DNA of 64,000 bases from Parasediminibacterium sp051861445 (GCA_051861445.1 JBHYCS010000005.1:1-64000), one strand, 5' to 3'; counted from the stretch's first letter, positions 26,973 through 36,644 are shown. A program made the numbers and translations. Notes: a model not told the origin generated them from the sequence alone.

Positions 26973-27976
26973 GCAGTTCTTCTTTTTTTATTAAACCAAG
27001 GTAAAAGTCCTAAACAAATAAAACCGACAATAACAACAATTAAAAATTGGGCAAACCATTGTAATGTTCCGTTGGCAAATCCTGTTTCGTAGCTAACACC
27101 GTTTAGTTCTAAAACTTTTGCTAATAAAATGGCATAAGCACCAATGCCTCCAGGTGTAATTATCATTCCAATACTAGCAAATGCTAATGCAGAAATTGCA
27201 GTTGAAATTCCTAGATGACTACTTCCATTTGTAGCATATAAACCTACCCATGTTCCTATAATATACAAACCCCAAATGCCAATTGTACATAGAATAAATT
27301 TTCTTTTTTGTTGAAGATTTTTGATGCTCAGTAATCCTTCAATCATTCCTTTGGCAATATTGGTGATTTTAGCAGATGCTTTTTTGGCAGCACCACTCAA
27401 CCATAAATAAACAACTGTAATTACAATTAAAACCAATAAAACATATTTTATATAGCTAAAAGTTTGGTTGTTTGTGTCAGCTGTTTTGGTTTGCATCATG
27501 CTTTGCATGTGTTCAAATGCTTGTAAAAAAACATCGTTTTGAACAATAAATGCCAATACAAAAACGGTTGCCAAACAAATTACGTCAATCACTCTTTCTA
27601 CTACAATTGTTCCAACTAGTTTTTCTGTAGGTACATTTTCATATTTGGTTAATAAGGTACACTTGAGCACTTCACCCAAACGAGGTATCGCTAAATTGGC
27701 CAAGTAACCAATCATTACTGCAAAAAAAGTGTTGGTAAAAGTGGGAGTGTAGCCCATTGGCTGCATCAGGGTTTTCCAACGGATGGCACGTAAAACATGG
27801 CTTAATGATAGAATGATAAACACTGGAATTAATAGCCAAAAGTTAGCAGTTACCAACGATTGCTTAAAATCGTCCCATTTATCATTGGGAATTTGATGTA
27901 AACTCCACCAAACCAAAAACACACCAATACCTAAAAAAAACATGTATTTTATAATATTGGTGATGGTTTTATTCAT
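26969..27976 (-). CDS. Lysylphosphatidylglycerol synthase TM region/UPF0104-type membrane protein
   Basis: 335-residue integral membrane protein with about eight hydrophobic segments. It contains LSHVLRAIRWKTLMQPMG, AIPRLGEVLKCTLL, VERVIDVICL and the C-terminal TPGGIGAYAILL motifs of the PF03706 family. That family includes the flippase part of MprF and many bacterial proteins of unknown lipid or glycan transport. It has no MprF synthase domain, so it would act only as a transporter or flippase. It is coupled to the rfaE2-like gene (ATGA overlap), which hints at envelope glycolipid work. Confidence 0.82.
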   Translation of the reverse strand: MNKTITNIIKYMFFLGIGVFLVWWSLHQIPNDKWDDFKQSLVTANFWLLIPVFIILSLSHVLRAIRWKTLMQPMGYTPTFTNTFFAVMIGYLANLAIPRLGEVLKCTLLTKYENVPTEKLVGTIVVERVIDVICLATVFVLAFIVQNDVFLQAFEHMQSMMQTKTADTNNQTFSYIKYVLLVLIVITVVYLWLSGAAKKASAKITNIAKGMIEGLLSIKNLQQKRKFILCTIGIWGLYIIGTWVGLYATNGSSHLGISTAISALAFASIGMIITPGGIGAYAILLAKVLELNGVSYETGFANGTLQWFAQFLIVVIVGFICLGLLPWFNKKRRTA

Positions 27977-28029
27977 ACTTGCAAGTTTAAAATACAGTTT
28001 TGCTATTTGAATAGAAGTAGATAAATATT

Positions 28030-28374
28030 TTACAATTTATTACCCTCTTTTGGAAAAACAACGGTAGGCTTAAATGTTTTCGCCTCTTCAAAATCCATTA
28101 AGGCATACGATATAATTACAATTACATCACCTACTGCACCTTTTCTTGCAGCTGGCCCGTTTAAGCAAATAACGCCACTGCCTCTTTTTCCTTTAATAAT
28201 GTACGTTTCAATTCGTTCACCATTATTTACATTCACAATTTGTATTTTCTCGTTTTCAATCATGTTGGCAGCATCCATTAAATCTTCGTCAATTGTTAAG
28301 CTTCCAACATAATTTAAATTCGCCTCCGTAATTGTGGCTCTATGAATTTTCGATTTTAATATTTGTATTTGCAT
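28030..28374 (-). CDS. panD: Aspartate 1-decarboxylase
   Basis: Pyruvoyl enzyme that makes beta-alanine for pantothenate. The 114-residue proenzyme has the self-cleavage site at G24-S25 (YVGSLTID), which yields the pyruvoyl group. Also visible are KIHRATITEANLNY at the N-terminus and the NGERIETYIIKG, GPAARKG segments that build the active site. It lies 40 bp downstream of panC in the same direction, so both are likely co-transcribed, but a separate -7 element lies just upstream (28383-28390). Confidence 0.95.
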   Translation of the reverse strand: MQIQILKSKIHRATITEANLNYVGSLTIDEDLMDAANMIENEKIQIVNVNNGERIETYIIKGKRGSGVICLNGPAARKGAVGDVIVIISYALMDFEEAKTFKPTVVFPKEGNKL

Positions 28375-28382
28375 AGCAATGG

Positions 28383-28390
28383 CAAATGTA
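28383..28390 (-). promoter_or_regulatory. -7 element (TACATTTG) directly upstream of panD
   Basis: Exact TAnnTTTG match, 8 nt before the ATG. No good -33 is visible. It may give panD its own nearly leaderless transcript. Confidence 0.4.
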
Positions 28391-28414
28391 GGGGGTTCAA
28401 TTAAAATTCATTTG

Positions 28415-29260
28415 TTAAGATAAAAGTATATTATCAATTAAGCGAATGCCATTCAAAAAAGCAGCAACTACAATTACCGTTGGCTTATTTTTTTCATAAG
28501 CTGATATGCTTTTTAAAGTTGTAGCATCACATACATCTATATAATCTACTTTTTCAAAACCATTATTCAATAAAAAATCAATCGCTTCTTCTTTTAATGT
28601 TGAAAGCGGTTGTTCTTCAATTTTCTGTTTAACAATATTTAGTGCTTTGTAGATGTTTGTTGCTTTTTCAATTTCTGTTGCTTGTAAACGCTTATTTCTA
28701 CTACTCATTGCTAAACCATTCAATTCTCTTTGTGTTTCACAAATAATAAGATGAGTAGGTATTTGTTGTAGCTGAATAAGTAATTCTATTACTTTACATT
28801 GTTGAAAATCTTTTTGCCCCAAAAAAAGAAAATGAGGATTTACAATTTGTAAAAGTCTATCTACTACTTGGCAAACGCCTTGAAAATGGCCTGGTCTATA
28901 TTTTCCTTCTAACACCGTTTCTAAAAAACCAAGTGGATATTTTTTTGTGGATAAATGAGACGGATAAATTTCATTCATTGATGGAAGAAATAAAACATCG
29001 CAATTATTTTCTTCTAACAATAAAATATCTGCTTCTATTGTTATGGGATAATTTTCAAAATCTTTGGGGTCGTTAAATTGTGTGGGGTTTACAAAAATGC
29101 TACAAACGGTAAGTAAGTTTTTTTCTTTACTTGCTTCGATTAAAGAAATGTGACCAGCATGTAATGCACCCATTGTAGGCACAAAACCAATTTCTTTCGA
29201 TTCTTTTTTCTGTTTTGAAATATAATTTTGTAGTAATTCTACGGTTTTAAATACAATCAT
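28415..29260 (-). CDS. panC: Pantothenate synthetase (pantoate-beta-alanine ligase)
   Basis: Joins pantoate and beta-alanine with ATP. The 281-residue protein has GFVPTMGALHAGH (HIGH-type ATP site, about 26-38), SIFVNPTQFNDPKDFENYP, GQKDFQQ and the KMSKS-equivalent AMSSRNKRL. Together with panD this covers the last pantothenate step and beta-alanine supply; panB is not in the window. A -7 element lies at 29291-29298. Confidence 0.95.
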   Translation of the reverse strand: MIVFKTVELLQNYISKQKKESKEIGFVPTMGALHAGHISLIEASKEKNLLTVCSIFVNPTQFNDPKDFENYPITIEADILLLEENNCDVLFLPSMNEIYPSHLSTKKYPLGFLETVLEGKYRPGHFQGVCQVVDRLLQIVNPHFLFLGQKDFQQCKVIELLIQLQQIPTHLIICETQRELNGLAMSSRNKRLQATEIEKATNIYKALNIVKQKIEEQPLSTLKEEAIDFLLNNGFEKVDYIDVCDATTLKSISAYEKNKPTVIVVAAFLNGIRLIDNILLS

Positions 29261-29290
29261 ATTCTTAAGTTATTGACACCTGTTTGGTTA

Positions 29291-29324
29291 CAAATTTAAT
29301 TTCGGTGTATTTTCTGTACTTTTG
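29291..29324. promoter_or_regulatory. Divergent promoter region between panC and the glgA-like gene
   Basis: On the minus strand TAAATTTG (29291-29298) faces panC. On the plus strand TACTTTTG (29317-29324) faces the glgA-like gene. Both are exact TAnnTTTG matches, with weak -33 regions. Confidence 0.55.
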
Positions 29325-29367
29325 CCAACTCATTTTTTCGGCTACTCATTTAAATTGTAACTTATTA

Positions 29368-30180
29368 ATGTCAAAGAAAAGAATTTTATTCATAGCCACA
29401 GAAATGTCGCCCTATTTAGAGTTGACAGAATTTGCGGAGATTGTTAACAAATTGGCTATAAAGAGTAATGACACAGGATTAGAAGTACGTTGCATTATGC
29501 CACGTTTTGGTGTGATTAATGAACGTAGACATCGTTTGCATGAAGTAGTTAGACTTTCTGGCATTAATGTTTCTGTAGATAATGATGATTATCCATTACA
29601 AATTAAAGTGGCGTCGTTGCCAAATGCAAGACTGCAAGTTTATTTTTTAGAAAATGAAGATTTTTTTAAGAGAAAGCAAATTTTTCATGACGATGAAGAA
29701 AAATGGTTTGATGACAATGGACTTAGAACGATTTTTTTCTGCAAAGGAGCGTTAGAAACTGTTAAGAAATTTGGATGGGCACCTGATGTTATTCATTGTA
29801 GTGGATGGATGAGTGGATTAATTCCTGCTTATATAAAAACAGCATATAAACGTGAACCTGTTTTTGGCAACAGTAAAATTGTATTTACCATTGGTGAAAA
29901 TACTTTTGAAGAAAAACTTGGAGCCGATTTTGTAAAAAAAGCAATCATTAATGCTAATGTAAAAGAAAAAGATTTAGAAGCATTTAAAGACGCATCTAAT
30001 TCTGCTATGTTTAGAGGAGGAGCTTTGTATGCAGATGCTATTAGTTTTGGTACAGAAAATCCAGATAAGAAATTGTTAGATGAATTTGCAAAAGCAAAAG
30101 GAAAGAAGATTCTTTCTTTCAAAGGATTGGATAGCGATTTAACAGACTATTTAGAATTGTACAACGACCTTGCATCTTAA
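29368..30180 (+). CDS. Glycogen/starch synthase N-terminal domain protein (likely non-catalytic)
   Basis: 270-residue protein matching only the N-terminal GT5 domain of glycogen synthase: RILFIATEMSPYLELTEFAEIV, VRCIMPRFG, FFCKGALETVKKFGWAPDVIHCSGWMSGLIPAY and a truncated end. The ADP-glucose-binding K-x-G-G motif is replaced by the ELTEFAE segment, and the whole C-terminal Rossmann domain is missing, so glycogen synthesis is unlikely. Such short proteins beside panC and a DUF4270 gene are a recurring Bacteroidota arrangement of unknown role. I start it at the ATG at 29368 (MSKKRIL); the open frame upstream is not family-like. Confidence 0.85.
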   Translation: MSKKRILFIATEMSPYLELTEFAEIVNKLAIKSNDTGLEVRCIMPRFGVINERRHRLHEVVRLSGINVSVDNDDYPLQIKVASLPNARLQVYFLENEDFFKRKQIFHDDEEKWFDDNGLRTIFFCKGALETVKKFGWAPDVIHCSGWMSGLIPAYIKTAYKREPVFGNSKIVFTIGENTFEEKLGADFVKKAIINANVKEKDLEAFKDASNSAMFRGGALYADAISFGTENPDKKLLDEFAKAKGKKILSFKGLDSDLTDYLELYNDLAS

Positions 30181-30212
30181 CATCTTATAAGTTTTATTTA
30201 ATTTATTACTGC

Positions 30213-31685
30213 GTGAAGAAATTATTTTTTTTAGTGGCATGTTTACAAGTCATTCTTTTTACAGCATGTACACGTATTTCAACCACAGAAATTGGTGGAG
30301 GCTTAATACCACCTATAGACGGTGTAACAACTTTTGACAGCACCTTTACCATTACTTCAGACGTATTTGAAGATCCTGATACGGCAAGAATTTATAAAGG
30401 TGATAGCCATTTATTAGGGTACTTAAACGATCCTTTATTTGGTACTACAAAAGCTTCTATGTTTTTTGAATTGAAACCTATTTTCTTCCCTTACTTTTTT
30501 CCAGTTAGGCAGGATAGTATTGTGTTAGATTCTGTTGTTTTAATGATGAAAGTTACAGGCGTTTATGGCGATTCTACTAAACCGCTTACGATTAATGTAA
30601 ATGAAATTAATCAATTTAGTAAAGTAGATTATTTATATACATATCCTGCTGCTTATCCTGGTTTAGCTGCACCTTCTATTACAACAGGTGCTTCATTAGG
30701 AAGTCCGTTTGTATATGATTTACGTAGAGTTCCTGATTCTATTAATAACCGATTTGAAAACGCCAAAAATCAATTGCGAATTAAACTAGATAATAGTTTT
30801 GGAAGAAGATTATTGCAATACGATACTTCAAATGCGTATTCAAGTGATTCTGCATTGAGAACTTATTTTGCAGGATTTGGTGTAACAACAACTTCAAATG
30901 GAAATGCATTGCTAAAAATTAATATTCAAGATACCAACACCAAATTAGCATTGTATTATAATTATAAAAGAAGAGACACAGCTAATAATGGACGTGATAC
31001 AACTGTATCTTATTTTAGATTCAACAATTTTGGTTCAGGTGATGCCAATTTCGTTGTTAGAAGCAGAGCAAATAGTCAATTAGCAACTTATCTAAATAAT
31101 ACAACTGCTGATAGTTTAATTCACTTAGAAACAAACGGAACTTTTGCAAGGTTAAGAGTGAATGAGGTATTAAAACAACTCAGTAATAATATTGTACACA
31201 AAGCAGAAATTACGGTAACCCAGGTTAAAGATCAAGTGAATACAGGTTTAGATGATTTGTTAACACATCCTAGATATTTGCTGCTTTGCCATTATGATAG
31301 CTCAGTAAAACCATTTGGTATTAAAAGAAATATACCACATGATTATCAATACACTTCTGATGGACCAAACATTGGAGCTTTTGGCGGTTTCACTATCTTC
31401 AAAGATATGCCACCATTATCAAGGGTAGTAACGTATACCTTTGATGTAAGTAGATACGTTCAAGGTATTATCACAAGAAAAGAACCTTCTTACGACTTAC
31501 GATTGTATGCACCATCTAACGACTCTTTATCTTATTCTTTGCCTTATCCTAACAATACTTCTAGAACCACCGTATTCTTAAATGCAGGTGTTGGTAATGA
31601 ACCATGTGTAGGTAGAGTAAGATTAGGTGGAGGAACACATTCAAGATATAGAATGCGTTTACGTGTTATTTATTCAAAATTGTAA
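30213..31685 (+). CDS. DUF4270 family lipoprotein
   Basis: 490-residue exported lipoprotein of unknown function restricted to Bacteroidota. A lipobox, LFTAC (about 15-19), ends the signal peptide. The characteristic GGGLIPPIDGVTTFDST block follows, then long beta-rich sequence. Translation appears to start with GTG at 30213, 32 bp after the glgA-like stop, so the two are probably co-transcribed. Family members recur near this truncated synthase. The stop codon overlaps the -33 region of metK. The surface side of the outer membrane is a plausible location. Confidence 0.85.
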   Translation: MKKLFFLVACLQVILFTACTRISTTEIGGGLIPPIDGVTTFDSTFTITSDVFEDPDTARIYKGDSHLLGYLNDPLFGTTKASMFFELKPIFFPYFFPVRQDSIVLDSVVLMMKVTGVYGDSTKPLTINVNEINQFSKVDYLYTYPAAYPGLAAPSITTGASLGSPFVYDLRRVPDSINNRFENAKNQLRIKLDNSFGRRLLQYDTSNAYSSDSALRTYFAGFGVTTTSNGNALLKINIQDTNTKLALYYNYKRRDTANNGRDTTVSYFRFNNFGSGDANFVVRSRANSQLATYLNNTTADSLIHLETNGTFARLRVNEVLKQLSNNIVHKAEITVTQVKDQVNTGLDDLLTHPRYLLLCHYDSSVKPFGIKRNIPHDYQYTSDGPNIGAFGGFTIFKDMPPLSRVVTYTFDVSRYVQGIITRKEPSYDLRLYAPSNDSLSYSLPYPNNTSRTTVFLNAGVGNEPCVGRVRLGGGTHSRYRMRLRVIYSKL

Positions 31686-31711
31686 AAAATTCATTGCAAA
31701 TATTATATTTG
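31680..31711 (+). promoter_or_regulatory. metK promoter overlapping the DUF4270 stop codon
   Basis: TTG (31680-31682), a 21-nt spacer and -7 TATATTTG (31704-31711). The leader to the ATG at 31739 is only about 20 nt, too short for a SAM riboswitch. Confidence 0.75.
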
Positions 31712-31738
31712 CGTCCAATCCATTAAAATTCATTTTAA

Positions 31739-32992
31739 ATGCCGTATTTATTTACATCTGAAAGCGTTTCAGAAGGACATCCAGACAAAGTTGCCGACCA
31801 AATTTCTGATGCATTAATTGATAATTTTTTGGCTTTTGATCCTCAATCTAAAGTTGCTTGTGAAACTTTAGTAACTACAGGTCAAGTTGTTTTAGCAGGT
31901 GAGGTTAAAAGTAAAGCCTATTTAGATGTTCAAGAAATTGCTCGTGGCGTTATTCGCAAAATTGGCTATACCAAAAGTGAGTATATGTTTGAAGCGAATA
32001 GTTGTGGTATTTTATCTGCTATTCATGAACAAAGTGCAGATATTAACCAAGGTGTAGATAAAAAGAAAAAAGAAGAACAAGGTGCAGGTGATCAAGGAAT
32101 GATGTTTGGTTATGCAACCAACGAAACTGAAGATTATATGCCTTTGGCTTTGGATTTAGCTCATAAAATTTTGATTGAATTAGCAGCATTAAGAAGAGAA
32201 AATAAAGCCATTAAATATTTACGCCCTGATGCTAAAAGCCAAGTTACATTAGAATATGATGATAACGGACAACCTGTTCGTATTGATGCAATTGTAGTTT
32301 CTACACAACATGACGATTTTGATACAGAAGCTAAAATGTTGGCAAAAATCAAAAAAGACATTATTGAGATTTTAATTCCAAGAGTAAAATCGAAGTATAA
32401 AAAATACGCAAAACTATTCAACGATAAAATTGAATACCATATTAACCCAACAGGTAAATTTGTAATTGGTGGACCACACGGAGATACTGGTTTAACAGGT
32501 AGAAAAATCATTGTTGATACTTACGGTGGTAAAGGTGCTCATGGTGGTGGGGCTTTCAGCGGAAAAGATCCAAGTAAAGTAGATAGAAGTGCAGCTTATG
32601 CTACAAGACATATTGCTAAAAACTTAGTTGCCGCTGGTGTTGCAAGTGAAGTTTTGGTACAAGTTTCTTATGCAATTGGTGTTGCAAAACCAATGGGTAT
32701 TTATATAAATACTTACGGTACAGCAAAAGTGGCAAAATCAGACGGAGAAATTGCCAAAATTGTAGAGTCTCTTTTTGATATGCGTCCTTATTTCATCGAA
32801 CAACGTTTAAAATTACGCAATCCTATTTACAGTGAAACTGCTGCTTACGGACATATGGGTCGTAAAAATGAAGTTGTAACAAAAGAATTTAAAGGACCAG
32901 ATGGTAAGGTTAAAAAAGTAAAAGTAGAATTATTTACTTGGGAAAAATTAGACTATGTAGCAAAAGTTAAAAAAGCTTTTGGTATTAAATAG
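31739..32992 (+). CDS. metK: S-adenosylmethionine synthase
   Basis: Makes SAM from methionine and ATP in the cytosol. The 417-residue protein shows ESVSEGHPDKVADQISDA at the N-terminus, the ATP-binding GAGDQGMMFGY, GGPHGDTGLTGRKI and the P-loop-like GGGAFSGKDPSKVDRSAAY. It is a little longer than the E. coli enzyme, owing partly to a Lys-rich insertion around DKKKKEE and a C-terminal extension. It supplies methyl donor for the glycan-cluster methyltransferases among others. An intrinsic terminator follows. Confidence 0.97.
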   Translation: MPYLFTSESVSEGHPDKVADQISDALIDNFLAFDPQSKVACETLVTTGQVVLAGEVKSKAYLDVQEIARGVIRKIGYTKSEYMFEANSCGILSAIHEQSADINQGVDKKKKEEQGAGDQGMMFGYATNETEDYMPLALDLAHKILIELAALRRENKAIKYLRPDAKSQVTLEYDDNGQPVRIDAIVVSTQHDDFDTEAKMLAKIKKDIIEILIPRVKSKYKKYAKLFNDKIEYHINPTGKFVIGGPHGDTGLTGRKIIVDTYGGKGAHGGGAFSGKDPSKVDRSAAYATRHIAKNLVAAGVASEVLVQVSYAIGVAKPMGIYINTYGTAKVAKSDGEIAKIVESLFDMRPYFIEQRLKLRNPIYSETAAYGHMGRKNEVVTKEFKGPDGKVKKVKVELFTWEKLDYVAKVKKAFGIK

Positions 32993-33020
32993 TTCCATAT
33001 TCATTTAAACTATTCAAACT

Positions 33021-33050
33021 AAAAACCATCTCTCAAAGAGGTGGTTTTTT
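33021..33050 (+). terminator. Intrinsic terminator after metK
   Basis: Stem 33021-33033 with 33037-33050 (one G-U pair), a tight 3-nt loop and a T-run. Confidence 0.85.
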
Positions 33051-33165
33051 ACTTCAATGCTATTGATAAAAGCAATAAAATATTCTTATACCTATTTTAA
33101 CAGAGTTTTTTATACAACATATAATTTACTGGCATAATTTTCGGCAATTGTTTTAAAAAAGTACA

Positions 33166-33927
33166 ATGAGAAAAATAGTATACACTTTATCCATTATCGC
33201 TGTTTGTAATACAGCTCTACAAGCACAAGGGTTGAAAGGATTAATTAAAAAAGCAACTACAAAAGATTCTACAGCCACAAAATCAGTATTAGATCAAATT
33301 GGTGGTTCTAGTTCAAAAGGATTAACAAGTTCAGACGTAGCAAGTGGGTTAAAAGAAGCCCTACAAATTGGTGCACAACAAGCTTCAAATAAATTGTCTA
33401 GTGTAGATGGATTTTTGGGTAATGCTGCCATAAAAATTTTACTTCCGCCAGAAGTTCAAAAAGTAGAAAAAACATTGAGAAGTATGGGAATGGAAAAACA
33501 AGTAAACGATGCCATCACAAGCATGAATAGAGCGGCAGAAGATGCTGCAAAAAGTGCAGCTCCTATTTTTATTGATGCAATAAAAGGAATGAGTATTAAT
33601 GATGCTTTTGGCATTTTAAAAGGTGGCGATTCTGCTGCAACAAAATATTTACAGGGCAAAACAACCGATCAATTAACCAACGCATTTAAGCCCATTATTC
33701 AACAATCATTAGATAAAGTAGATGCTACCAAATATTGGAATACGTTAGCAACAACTTATAATAAAGTGCCAATGGTAAAGAAAGTGAATACCGATATTTC
33801 TAGTTATGTAACAGAGAAAGCATTGAGTGGTATTTTTTATCAAGTAGCACAAGAAGAATTAAAAATTAGAAAAAATCCAGTTGCACAAACGACGGATTTA
33901 CTTAAAAAAGTTTTTGGAAGCAAATAG
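33166..33927 (+). CDS. DUF4197 domain protein, exported
   Basis: 253-residue protein with a signal peptide (about 1-20, ending ALQAQG) and mostly alpha-helical mature part. The DUF4197 character is seen in LTSSDVASGLKEALQIGAQQAS, IKILLPPEVQKVEKTLRSMG, DAITSMNRAAEDAAKSAAPIF and a C-terminal KALSGIFYQVAQEELKIRKNP. Function is unknown; a periplasmic place is likely. The gene stands alone between terminators and lepA. Confidence 0.85.
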   Translation: MRKIVYTLSIIAVCNTALQAQGLKGLIKKATTKDSTATKSVLDQIGGSSSKGLTSSDVASGLKEALQIGAQQASNKLSSVDGFLGNAAIKILLPPEVQKVEKTLRSMGMEKQVNDAITSMNRAAEDAAKSAAPIFIDAIKGMSINDAFGILKGGDSAATKYLQGKTTDQLTNAFKPIIQQSLDKVDATKYWNTLATTYNKVPMVKKVNTDISSYVTEKALSGIFYQVAQEELKIRKNPVAQTTDLLKKVFGSK

Positions 33928-34093
33928 AACTTCATTTGTTTTCTACAAAGGGTTATTATGTAGTTACATAAGTACTATATAATAACCTTTTTTGTGTTTG
34001 AAAGCGTTTCAAAACATAGTTTTTAACATCATTTAAAACCTTTTGTTGAAGGCTGTGTTTATTGTAATCTGTACCGTTATCTTTGCAGCAGTT

Positions 34094-35878
34094 ATGAAGA
34101 ATATTAGAAATTTTTGCATTATAGCCCATATCGATCATGGAAAAAGCACTTTAGCAGATCGTTTGTTAGAACATACCAAAACTATTGGTGAAAGAGATAT
34201 GATGAACCAAGTTTTGGATGATATGGATTTGGAAAGAGAAAAAGGAATTACCATAAAAAGCCATGCTATTCAAGTAAATTATTCGATGAATGGCGAAAAT
34301 TATGTGTTAAACCTAATTGATACTCCTGGTCACGTAGATTTTAGTTATGAAGTAAGTAGAGCTTTAGCCGCTTGTGAAGGTGCATTGTTGTTGGTAGATG
34401 CTAGTCAAGGAATTCAAGCTCAAACCATCAGTAATCTTTATTTAGCAATTGAAAATAATCTTGAAATTATTCCAGTTATTAATAAAATAGACATGGATGG
34501 AGCAATGATTCCTGAAGTGCAAGATCAAATTATTGATTTAATTGGCTGTAAAGTAGATGATATTTTATTGGCAAGTGGAAAAAGTGGAATTGGTATAGAG
34601 GAAATTTTACAAGCTATTGTAAAAAGAATTCCTGCACCAAAAGGCGATTATGACGCTCCATTACAAGCTTTAATTTTTGATAGCGTTTACAATAGTTTTA
34701 GAGGCATTATCATTTATTATAGAATTATGAATGGTATTCTTCGTAAAAACGATAAAATACGTTTTGTAGCTACAGGTCAAGATTATACGGCAGATGAAGT
34801 AGGTGTATTAAAATTGACCATGACTGAAAAACAAGAAGTAAAAGCTGGAGATGTTGGTTATATTATTACAGGTATTAAAAATGCAAAAGAAGTAAAAGTA
34901 GGAGACACCATTACGTTAGCAAACAATCCTGGTGAAATGATTAATGGGTTTGAGGAAGTAAAGCCAATGGTTTTTGCTGGAATTTTTCCTGTAGAAACAG
35001 ATGCTTTTGAAGAGCTAAGAGATTGTATGGATAAATTGCAATTAAACGACGCTTCTTTAACCTTTGAATTAGAAACTTCTCAAGCACTTGGTTTTGGTTT
35101 CCGTTGTGGATTTTTAGGGCTGTTACACATGGAAATTATTCAAGAAAGATTAGAACGAGAATTTAACCAAACCGTAATTACAACCGTACCAAACGTAGGA
35201 TTTGTGGCGTACACTTCAAGAGGAGAAAAAATTCAAGTAAATAATCCTGCTGAAATGCCTGAACCTACTAAAATTGATCATATAGAAGAACCATATATTC
35301 GAGCTCAAATTATTTCTTCTCCTGATTATATTGGCAATATCATGACGCTTTGTTTGGGCAAACGTGGTATTTTACTCAATCAAACCTATTTAACACCTAA
35401 TAGGGTAGAGCTTACTTTCGAAATGCCTTTAACCGAAATTGTATTCGATTTTTATGATAAATTGAAGAGTCAAACAAGAGGCTATGCTTCTTTCGACTAC
35501 ACGCCAATTGGTATGAGAGACGCCGATATAGTAAAAATGGATATTTTATTAAATGGTGAAAAGGTAGATGCATTAAGTGCATTAATTCATAGAAGCAGAG
35601 CACAAGATTTTGGTAGAAAATTGTGTGAAAAACTGAAAGAATTGTTGACTAAACAACAGTTTCAAATTGCAATTCAAGCAGCTATTGGTGCAAAAGTTAT
35701 CGCAAGAGAAAATATTAGTGCTATGCGTAAAGATGTAACTGCAAAATGTTATGGTGGTGATATTAGCAGAAAAAGAAAATTATTAGAAAAGCAGAAAGAA
35801 GGTAAAAAACGGATGCGACAAATTGGTAATGTAGAAGTTCCACAAGAGGCATTTTTAGCTGTTCTTAAACTAGATTAA
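34094..35878 (+). CDS. lepA: Elongation factor 4 (LepA)
   Basis: Ribosome-bound GTPase that back-translocates stalled ribosomes and helps 30S biogenesis. The 595-residue length fits the family. G1 AHIDHGKST, G3 DTPGHVDF and G4 NKID are intact. The LepA-specific C-terminal domain is seen in RGYASFDYTP, VDALSALIHR and KAKCYGGDISRKRKLLEKQKEGKKRM (the last abbreviated here by family motif). I begin at the ATG at 34094 (MKNIRNF); an in-frame ATG at 34043 would add 17 hydrophobic residues not found in LepA. A terminator follows. Confidence 0.95.
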   Translation: MKNIRNFCIIAHIDHGKSTLADRLLEHTKTIGERDMMNQVLDDMDLEREKGITIKSHAIQVNYSMNGENYVLNLIDTPGHVDFSYEVSRALAACEGALLLVDASQGIQAQTISNLYLAIENNLEIIPVINKIDMDGAMIPEVQDQIIDLIGCKVDDILLASGKSGIGIEEILQAIVKRIPAPKGDYDAPLQALIFDSVYNSFRGIIIYYRIMNGILRKNDKIRFVATGQDYTADEVGVLKLTMTEKQEVKAGDVGYIITGIKNAKEVKVGDTITLANNPGEMINGFEEVKPMVFAGIFPVETDAFEELRDCMDKLQLNDASLTFELETSQALGFGFRCGFLGLLHMEIIQERLEREFNQTVITTVPNVGFVAYTSRGEKIQVNNPAEMPEPTKIDHIEEPYIRAQIISSPDYIGNIMTLCLGKRGILLNQTYLTPNRVELTFEMPLTEIVFDFYDKLKSQTRGYASFDYTPIGMRDADIVKMDILLNGEKVDALSALIHRSRAQDFGRKLCEKLKELLTKQQFQIAIQAAIGAKVIARENISAMRKDVTAKCYGGDISRKRKLLEKQKEGKKRMRQIGNVEVPQEAFLAVLKLD

Positions 35879-35894
35879 ATTAGACTAAATATTC

Positions 35895-35927
35895 AAAACC
35901 CAAATAAACTTTTTATTTGGGTTTTTA
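35895..35927 (+). terminator. Intrinsic terminator after lepA
   Basis: A 14-bp stem (35895-35908 with 35912-35925), a 3-nt loop and a T-run. Confidence 0.88.
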
Positions 35928-35956
35928 TTTCAAATTAAGTTTTAAAATTCGTTCTA

Positions 35957-36625
35957 ATGGCTGTTAATATAGCTGCTTATCAGCAAATTATTCATCAACT
36001 CAACCAAACTCAAACAACACTTGTAGCAGTAAGCAAAACCAAACCTGTAGAGGATATTCTTACCCTTTATAACTTAGGACATCGAGTTTTTGGTGAAAAT
36101 TATGTTCAAGAGTTTATAGAAAAGCAGGCTGTACTTCCTAAAGATATTGAGTGGCATTTTATTGGTCATTTACAAAGCAATAAAGTAAAATATATTGTAC
36201 CGTTTGTACATTTAATTCATGGAGTAGATAGCTTTAAATTGCTTCAAGAAATTAATAAACAGTCTTTAAAGCACAATACAATTACCAATTGTTTACTACA
36301 AGTGCATATTGCAGAAGAAGAGACAAAATTTGGATTAGATGAGCAAGAATTAAATTCGATTTTATTGGGTATAGAAATACAATCACTTCAAAATATTGCT
36401 ATTAAAGGCTTAATGGGTATGGCAAGTTTTAGCTCAGATATTGCTAAAGTAAAAACCGAATTTTCGAAGCTTCATACTTTATATCAACAATATTCAACCA
36501 TTCAATCGCCCAATATTTCTATGCAAACTTTAAGTATGGGCATGAGTGGAGATTTTAATCTAGCTATTGAACAAGGGAGTAATATGGTTAGAATTGGAAG
36601 TTTGCTTTTTGGCGAAAGAAAATAA
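35957..36625 (+). CDS. YggS family PLP homeostasis protein
   Basis: Single-domain PLP-binding protein (PLPBP/YggS) that buffers pyridoxal phosphate and affects amino-acid balance. It has 222 residues. The PLP lysine is in LVAVSKTKPVEDI; FGENYVQEF, EWHFIGHLQSNK and the closing MGMSGDF with VRIGSLLFGER are family-typical. No catalytic activity is known for the family. It converges with the sirtuin gene 19 bp away. Confidence 0.93.
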   Translation: MAVNIAAYQQIIHQLNQTQTTLVAVSKTKPVEDILTLYNLGHRVFGENYVQEFIEKQAVLPKDIEWHFIGHLQSNKVKYIVPFVHLIHGVDSFKLLQEINKQSLKHNTITNCLLQVHIAEEETKFGLDEQELNSILLGIEIQSLQNIAIKGLMGMASFSSDIAKVKTEFSKLHTLYQQYSTIQSPNISMQTLSMGMSGDFNLAIEQGSNMVRIGSLLFGERK

Positions 36626-36644
36626 AGGATCAATACCAAAAAAA

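Noticed and set aside
31686..31738. SAM riboswitch in front of metK
   Set aside because: The leader after the promoter is only about 20 nt, too short for a SAM aptamer.
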